Assembly (NCBI RefSeq): GCF_000525975.1
Contig: NZ_AODK01000022.1
Span: 30,265 to 94,264, forward strand
Reading direction: 5' to 3'
DNA: 64,000 nt
Source of the DNA: Listeria rocourtiae FSL F6-920
Lineage (GTDB): Bacteria; Bacillota; Bacilli; Lactobacillales; Listeriaceae
In this document: in pieces, positions 59,832-64,000 of the stretch
Layout: the number at the start of each line of letters is the position of its first letter
How positions within the stretch are numbered: the stretch's first letter is position 1
Notes under the pieces: model-generated
Databases searched by the model: none
Seen by the model: only the letters and a program-made list of their open reading frames with translations
Told to the model about the DNA's origin: nothing
Position numbers and translations under genes: made by a program

Positions 59832-60919
59832 TTCGCGCATTTATCATAAAGAAGTGCAGACGTTACTTGATACGGGCTATCAGGTGGATTACTATGCGAT
59901 TGAGGGCGTGCATGATGTAACACTGCAGCATCCTCATTTAACGGTAACGTTACTTCCGAGAAGGAATTTGGCAGCACGATTTTTAACATGGTGCTACTTC
60001 TTGCGGGAAATAAAGAGGAAACAGCCAGACGCCGTACATCTACATGACCCAGAGTTATTATGCTTAGTACCACGTATAAAAAAAAATGACACGAGCCAAG
60101 ATTGTGTTTGATATGCATGAGGATTTTCCTTCTGCGCTTAAAAGTAAACGAATAAAAGGAATTTCAATGCCGGATTGGTGCATTAAAAATATAGCCAGAT
60201 ATGAAAAAAAGAGGCTGACTCAGGTCGATGCCATTTTGTTTGCGGAAGAATATTACAAAGAGCATTATTTGGATATTGCAACAAAAAAGGAAGATGTACT
60301 GAATTATCCATTTTTGAAAGAAGAGTTAGATGTTAGTAGCAAATTTGAGCTGACGACATTGGTTTACGCCGGGGCAATACATGAGATTCGCGGTTTTAAG
60401 GAGATGTTGGAAGTTGCGAGGATATTGAAACAGCGCGGACATATTTTCCAACTTTTGATTATCGGTCAAGTTCCGGAGCATTTATGGGAATGGAGTGCTG
60501 ATTTTTTAGAAAAAAATAATATGGTTCATTATGTGAAACTAACAGGGCGAATGGATTTAGAAACACTGAATCAATACTATGAAAAGTCGGATATTGGGCT
60601 GGCGCTATTACATCCAGAACCAAATTACTTGAAATCATTGCCAACGAAGCTTTTTGAGTATATGTCATTTGGCTTGCCCTATGTGGCATCTGACTTTCCT
60701 CTTTGGCGGAAACTAATGGAGGATAGTGGAAGTGGAGTTCCTGTTGACGTGAGAGACGTCTCCAAGGTTGCGGATGCGATTGAGATTCTTTTGAATGAGC
60801 AAGAAACGTACGTGAAGTGTATGGAAAATGGCAGGGAGGCGCATGTTTCTCAATTCAATTGGCAGTATGAGGCGAAAAAATTATTGCAAGCTTATGAACT
60901 ACTTTTTGAAAGGATATGA
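59788..60919 (+). CDS. Glycosyltransferase, GT4-like (GT-B fold), frame broken once
   Basis: 376 residues after repair. SSVHPWNDSRIYHKE at the N-terminus, VHLHDPELL, and a C-terminal nucleotide-sugar-binding half with GLALLHPEPNYLKSLPTKLFEY. The last contains the acidic and Lys residues of GT4 enzymes. It adds one sugar of the repeat unit on the cytoplasmic side. The break is at the A run 60078-60086 (nine read, eight fit). It lies two bases before the next glycosyltransferase. Confidence 0.85.
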
Positions 60920-60920
60920 C

Positions 60921-62116
60921 ATGAAATTACTTTATATTCATCAACATTATGAAGAAAATAAAGGTGCGACAAGATCATATGAGCTATCCAAGCGTTTTTT
61001 AGAGCACGGGGCTGAGGTAGTAATGATTAGTGGTCAAGGTGATTCGCATATTACCAAAGAAGGGCTTGTTGTCAAGTCAACGCATACACCATACCATCAA
61101 AAAATGTCGACAATCAGACGAATATGGGCGTTTATACACTTTTTCTTATGGAGTATTCTCCTTGGTATGCGAGAAAAGAAGATTGACAAAATATATGTGA
61201 CATCAACACCGCTAACAGTTGGATTAGTTGGTCTCATTTTAAGCAAATGGAAGCGAAGACCATTTATTTTTGAAGTTCGAGATGTGTGGCCGGACGTTCC
61301 AATTCACCTTGGATTCATTCAAAATAGATGGCTGATTCAACTAGTGAAATGGTTAGAAATGCTTATTTATAAAGGCGCGACGCATATTGTTGTTTTATCA
61401 GAAGGCATGCGTCAAAACCTGCTTCAAAAAAAAAAATCCCAGCAAGTAAAGTGACGGTGGCGGAGAACTTTGCGAATCCGCTACTGGTACAAGAAAGTAA
61501 CGAAGCATGTGTAGAAGATGAGTCGTTAATGCATTGGATGAGGGATAAGTTTGTTGTTGTGCATCCCGGTACGATGGGACTTGTGAATGGAGTAGACTAT
61601 CTTGTCGCCTGTGCGGAGAAGTTAAAAGATAATGATTTGATTCATTTTCTGCTCATTGGTGAAGGTTCTGAGAAAGAAAACATGCAAGCGCAGATTAAGG
61701 AGAAACAGCTCATCAATATTCGAATTTTAGACGCAAAATCAAAAACAGAAACGCTTCAAATCGCTTCTCAATGTCAAATGGGAACGATGCTTGTTAAGAA
61801 TGAACGAATTTTATGGGATAATAGCGCGAATAAATTTTTTGATTTTCTAGCATGTGGTTTGCCTATTGTGCTGAATTATCAAGGTTGGCAAAAGCAAGTA
61901 CTGGAAGAGAGCGGTGCTGGAAAAGGCTTTGCACATGAAGATGTGGACGCCTATTGTACGTATATAGAACATTTAGCCACGGATCAGCACAGTTGGGAGC
62001 GGGCAAGCCAAGCATCGAAGCAATTAGCGAAAAAATATGATGTAGGGCGTATTGCCAACCGTATTTGGCGAGTGATTACAAATAGGAGGAATAGTTATGT
62101 TGAAACGTTGGATTGA
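60921..62116 (+). CDS. Glycosyltransferase, GT4 family (WbuB-like), frame broken once
   Basis: About 398 residues after repair. IHQHYEENKGATRSYELSK at the start and RPFIFEVRDVWPDVP are typical of WbuB/CapM-like GT4 enzymes that use UDP-hexosamines. FFDFLACGLPIVLNYQGW is in the C-terminal half. The break is at an A run of 11 (61426-61436); nine or twelve A would keep the frame. The end overlaps the next gene by 20 bases. Confidence 0.86.
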
Positions 62117-62693
62117 TTTTTGTTTTGCAGCCTTGTTACTCATTTGTGTGAGTCCGATTATGTTAGCATGTGGATGTATTTTTTACGCCTTATATCGTGA
62201 AAACCCACTTTATATAAGTAGACGTGCTGGGAAAGATGGGCTTCCTTTTATGATTTATAAATTGAAATCAATGCGTACGCAATATGATACAAATGGACAG
62301 TTGCTTTCAGATGCCGATCGTTTAACGAAGTATGGCCGCTTGATTCGTAAATTAAGTATTGATGAATTGCCACAACTTCTTAACATTTTAAAAGGTGACA
62401 TGAGTTTCATCGGACCACGTCCATTACTTCTGGAATACAATGATCTATATACGAAAAAACAAAGAATCCGTTTAACGGTGCTACCAGGTATTACAGGATT
62501 GGCACAAGTGAAGGGAAGAAATAGTCTTAGTTGGGAAAAGAAATTCGCCTATGATTGTCATTATGTCCAGCATCAATCGCTCTTACTCGATTTGAAAATA
62601 GCCTTGTTAACGGTTTACAAAATAGTACAACGAGACGGTATTTCACAAGACAATCAAGCAACGATGTCTAAATTCACAGGGTTGACGCCTTAA
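62097..62693 (+). CDS. Phosphoglycosyltransferase starting the repeat unit (PglC/EpsL-like)
   Basis: 198 residues, the small monotopic class. An N-terminal re-entrant hydrophobic segment (ALLLICVSPIMLACGC), then YKLKSMR, SIDELPQLLNILKGDMSFIGPRP with the catalytic Asp-Glu pair, and the C-terminal VKGRNSLSWEKKF. It moves a phospho-sugar from UDP onto undecaprenyl phosphate. Close relatives use diNAc-bacillosamine or similar sugars, which fits the dehydratase and aminotransferase in the operon. AGGAGGAA precedes the start. Confidence 0.92.
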   Translation: MLKRWIDFCFAALLLICVSPIMLACGCIFYALYRENPLYISRRAGKDGLPFMIYKLKSMRTQYDTNGQLLSDADRLTKYGRLIRKLSIDELPQLLNILKGDMSFIGPRPLLLEYNDLYTKKQRIRLTVLPGITGLAQVKGRNSLSWEKKFAYDCHYVQHQSLLLDLKIALLTVYKIVQRDGISQDNQATMSKFTGLTP

Positions 62694-62710
62694 AACGAAA
62701 GGAAATTGAA

Positions 62711-63835
62711 ATGAACCAAATTCCATTAGCAGTGCCTCACATGAGTGGAAAGGAACAAAAATATATCCAGCAAGCTTTCGAGACGAATTGGATTGCGCCA
62801 CTTGGACCAAATGTAGACCAGTTTGAAGCTAATTTAGCAACGTATACTGGTGCGAAAGATGTTGCGGTGACAAATTCAGGAACGAGTGCGATTCACTTGG
62901 CACTCACACTTTTAAATGTACAAAAAGGTGACACCGTTTTTTGTTCCACATTTACGTTCATCGCGAGTATTAATCCTGCTTTATACCTCGGTGCAACCCC
63001 GGTTTTTATTGACTCTGAAATAGACACGTGGGGAATGAGCCCGATAGCTTTAGCCAATGCATTAGAGGATGCTGCATCGAAAAATAAACTTCCAAAAGCA
63101 ATCATCGTTGTACATCTCTATGGTCAAAGTTGCAAAATGGATGAGATTATGGCATTGGCTAATCGTTATGACATCCCAGTAATTGAAGATGCCGCGGAAT
63201 CATTAGGTTCCACATATAAAGGACGCCAACTAGGAACAATCGGTACATTTGGCATTTATTCTTTCAATGGCAATAAAATTATCACAACATCTGGCGGTGG
63301 TGCTCTTGTTTCAAATGATACGAAACAAATTGAAAAAGCACGTCATCTTGCTTCACAGGCAAAAGAAGATGCACCGTACTATTCCCATCGTGAAGTAGGA
63401 TTCAATTACCGTCTCAGCAATGTATTAGCTGGAATTGGTATAGCACAACTAGACGTTTTAGAAGAAAGAATTACGAAGAAACGAGCCATATTTCAGGCGT
63501 ATGAAGCCGCATTTGCCGATAATTCCGCACTCACTTTTCTACCAGAGTGGCAGGAAACATTCAATAATCGCTGGCTAACAACCGTCCTACTAGAAGGTGT
63601 CTCACCAGAAACTGTGATAGAACTATTAGCGAAAAAAGGTATTGAAAGTAGACGTCTATGGAAACCAATGCACACACAACCATTATTCCAAGATGTTGCT
63701 TATTACAGTGAACATACAGACGTAAGTCATGCTGATTTGCTTTTTCAGAAAGGACTGTGCTTACCTTCAGGAACGCAGCTTACAGATAATCAAATGGACT
63801 ATATTTGTCAGACACTACGGGAAGTCTGCAAATAA
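62711..63835 (+). CDS. PLP-dependent sugar aminotransferase, DegT/DnrJ/EryC1 family (EpsN/PglE-like)
   Basis: 374 residues. FETNWIAPLGPNVDQFE at the N-terminus, VTNSGTSAIHLAL, IEDAAESLGSTYKG, and SFNGNKIITTSGGGALV with the PLP-binding lysine near residue 185. It would aminate the 4-keto sugar made by the dehydratase at 54803. The acetyltransferase (EpsM/PglD) that normally finishes diNAc-bacillosamine is not between it and the phosphoglycosyltransferase; it may lie beyond the window. GAAAGGAAATTGAA precedes the start. Confidence 0.93.
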   Translation: MNQIPLAVPHMSGKEQKYIQQAFETNWIAPLGPNVDQFEANLATYTGAKDVAVTNSGTSAIHLALTLLNVQKGDTVFCSTFTFIASINPALYLGATPVFIDSEIDTWGMSPIALANALEDAASKNKLPKAIIVVHLYGQSCKMDEIMALANRYDIPVIEDAAESLGSTYKGRQLGTIGTFGIYSFNGNKIITTSGGGALVSNDTKQIEKARHLASQAKEDAPYYSHREVGFNYRLSNVLAGIGIAQLDVLEERITKKRAIFQAYEAAFADNSALTFLPEWQETFNNRWLTTVLLEGVSPETVIELLAKKGIESRRLWKPMHTQPLFQDVAYYSEHTDVSHADLLFQKGLCLPSGTQLTDNQMDYICQTLREVCK

Positions 63836-63896
63836 TCTTTTCTTTGAAAGGTCACACTAGTATGAAGACGAGCTTTTTAAATTTGTCATAGCGAGC

Positions 63897-63981
63897 CATC
63901 AAATTGCTTATTTTATGACGATGTAGTTCACAATTATATTTGTTACACTAAAAAAAAGTCATATAAATATATTTTGTATAG
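63897..63981 (+). repeat. Promoter-like repeat element, copy B
   Basis: Second copy of the element at 48922-49004, 61 bases after the aminotransferase gene. TTTGTT and TATAAA 17 bases apart could form a promoter for a gene to the right of the window. The sequence after 63836 holds no gene. Confidence 0.6.
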
Positions 63982-64000
63982 ATACTTTGTTTTGCTTTAT

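Overview
The window looks like the chromosome of a low-to-mid GC Firmicute of the family Listeriaceae (Listeria in the broad sense). Four things point there. An extracellular-electron-transfer locus (dmkB, eetB, eetA, ndh2, pplA, fmnB, dmkA, fmnA) lies between the EF-G/EF-Tu genes and the S10 ribosomal operon. adk is followed by infA with no map gene between. An mgtA - ftsW - rodA block and an fdhA - DUF1641 - fdhD block are both present. There are LPXTG and Cry1Ac-D-VI-type surface proteins. The species is not assigned.

Layout. 1-2.2 kb: 3' end of fusA, a long palindromic repeat, and tuf. 2.2-10.6 kb: the flavin-based electron-transfer locus. A minus-strand half holds polyprenyl synthase, EetB, EetA and Ndh2; a plus-strand half holds lipoprotein PplA, FMN transferase FmnB, prenyltransferase DmkA and EcfT-like FmnA. 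Together they would make a dedicated demethylmenaquinone pool, reduce it, export flavin and load FMN onto PplA. 10.6-25.3 kb: S10-spc-alpha ribosomal superoperon from rpsJ to rplQ, with secY, adk, infA and rpoA. 25.5-29.4 kb: VIT-family metal transporter, then aroE, aroD and an MFS permease (probably a quinate/shikimate cassette). 29.4-34.9 kb, minus strand: a magnesium-responsive operon. In transcription order it has a promoter, a palindromic repeat, an M-box riboswitch with terminator, a 33-codon leader peptide rich in acidic residues and proline, an MgtA-type P-type ATPase, and two overlapping SEDS genes (FtsW-like, RodA-like). 35.1-37.1 kb: three membrane or secreted proteins of unknown role. 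37.1-39.0 kb: BlaI/BlaR1-like pair. 39.2-43.7 kb: formate dehydrogenase, DUF1641 protein and FdhD behind a Fur-like box. 43.7-46.3 kb: a coiled-coil/sunset-domain membrane protein and an LPXTG surface protein. 46.5-48.7 kb: AgrA/AgrC-like LytTR two-component system. 49.3-52.9 kb: a small unknown protein and a large secreted repeat protein. 52.9-63.8 kb: a Wzx/Wzy exopolysaccharide operon resembling Bacillus eps (chain-length regulator, tyrosine kinase, 4,6-dehydratase, nucleotide-sugar dehydrogenase, flippase, polymerase, two glycosyltransferases, PglC/EpsL-like phosphoglycosyltransferase, EpsN/PglE-like aminotransferase).

A strong technical signal runs through the window. About twenty reading-frame breaks all lie in short homopolymers (mostly A or T runs of 6-11), and most are explained by one extra base. 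They hit essential genes (rplW) as well as accessory ones, so they are most probably sequencing or assembly errors. Each broken gene is therefore annotated as one CDS over its full span, with the break position given.

The most interesting signals are the layered magnesium control region upstream of mgtA, the coupling of two SEDS cell-wall genes to it, a pair of long palindromic repeats whose stems covary, and a pair of about 80-base promoter-like repeats on either side of the surface-protein/exopolysaccharide region.
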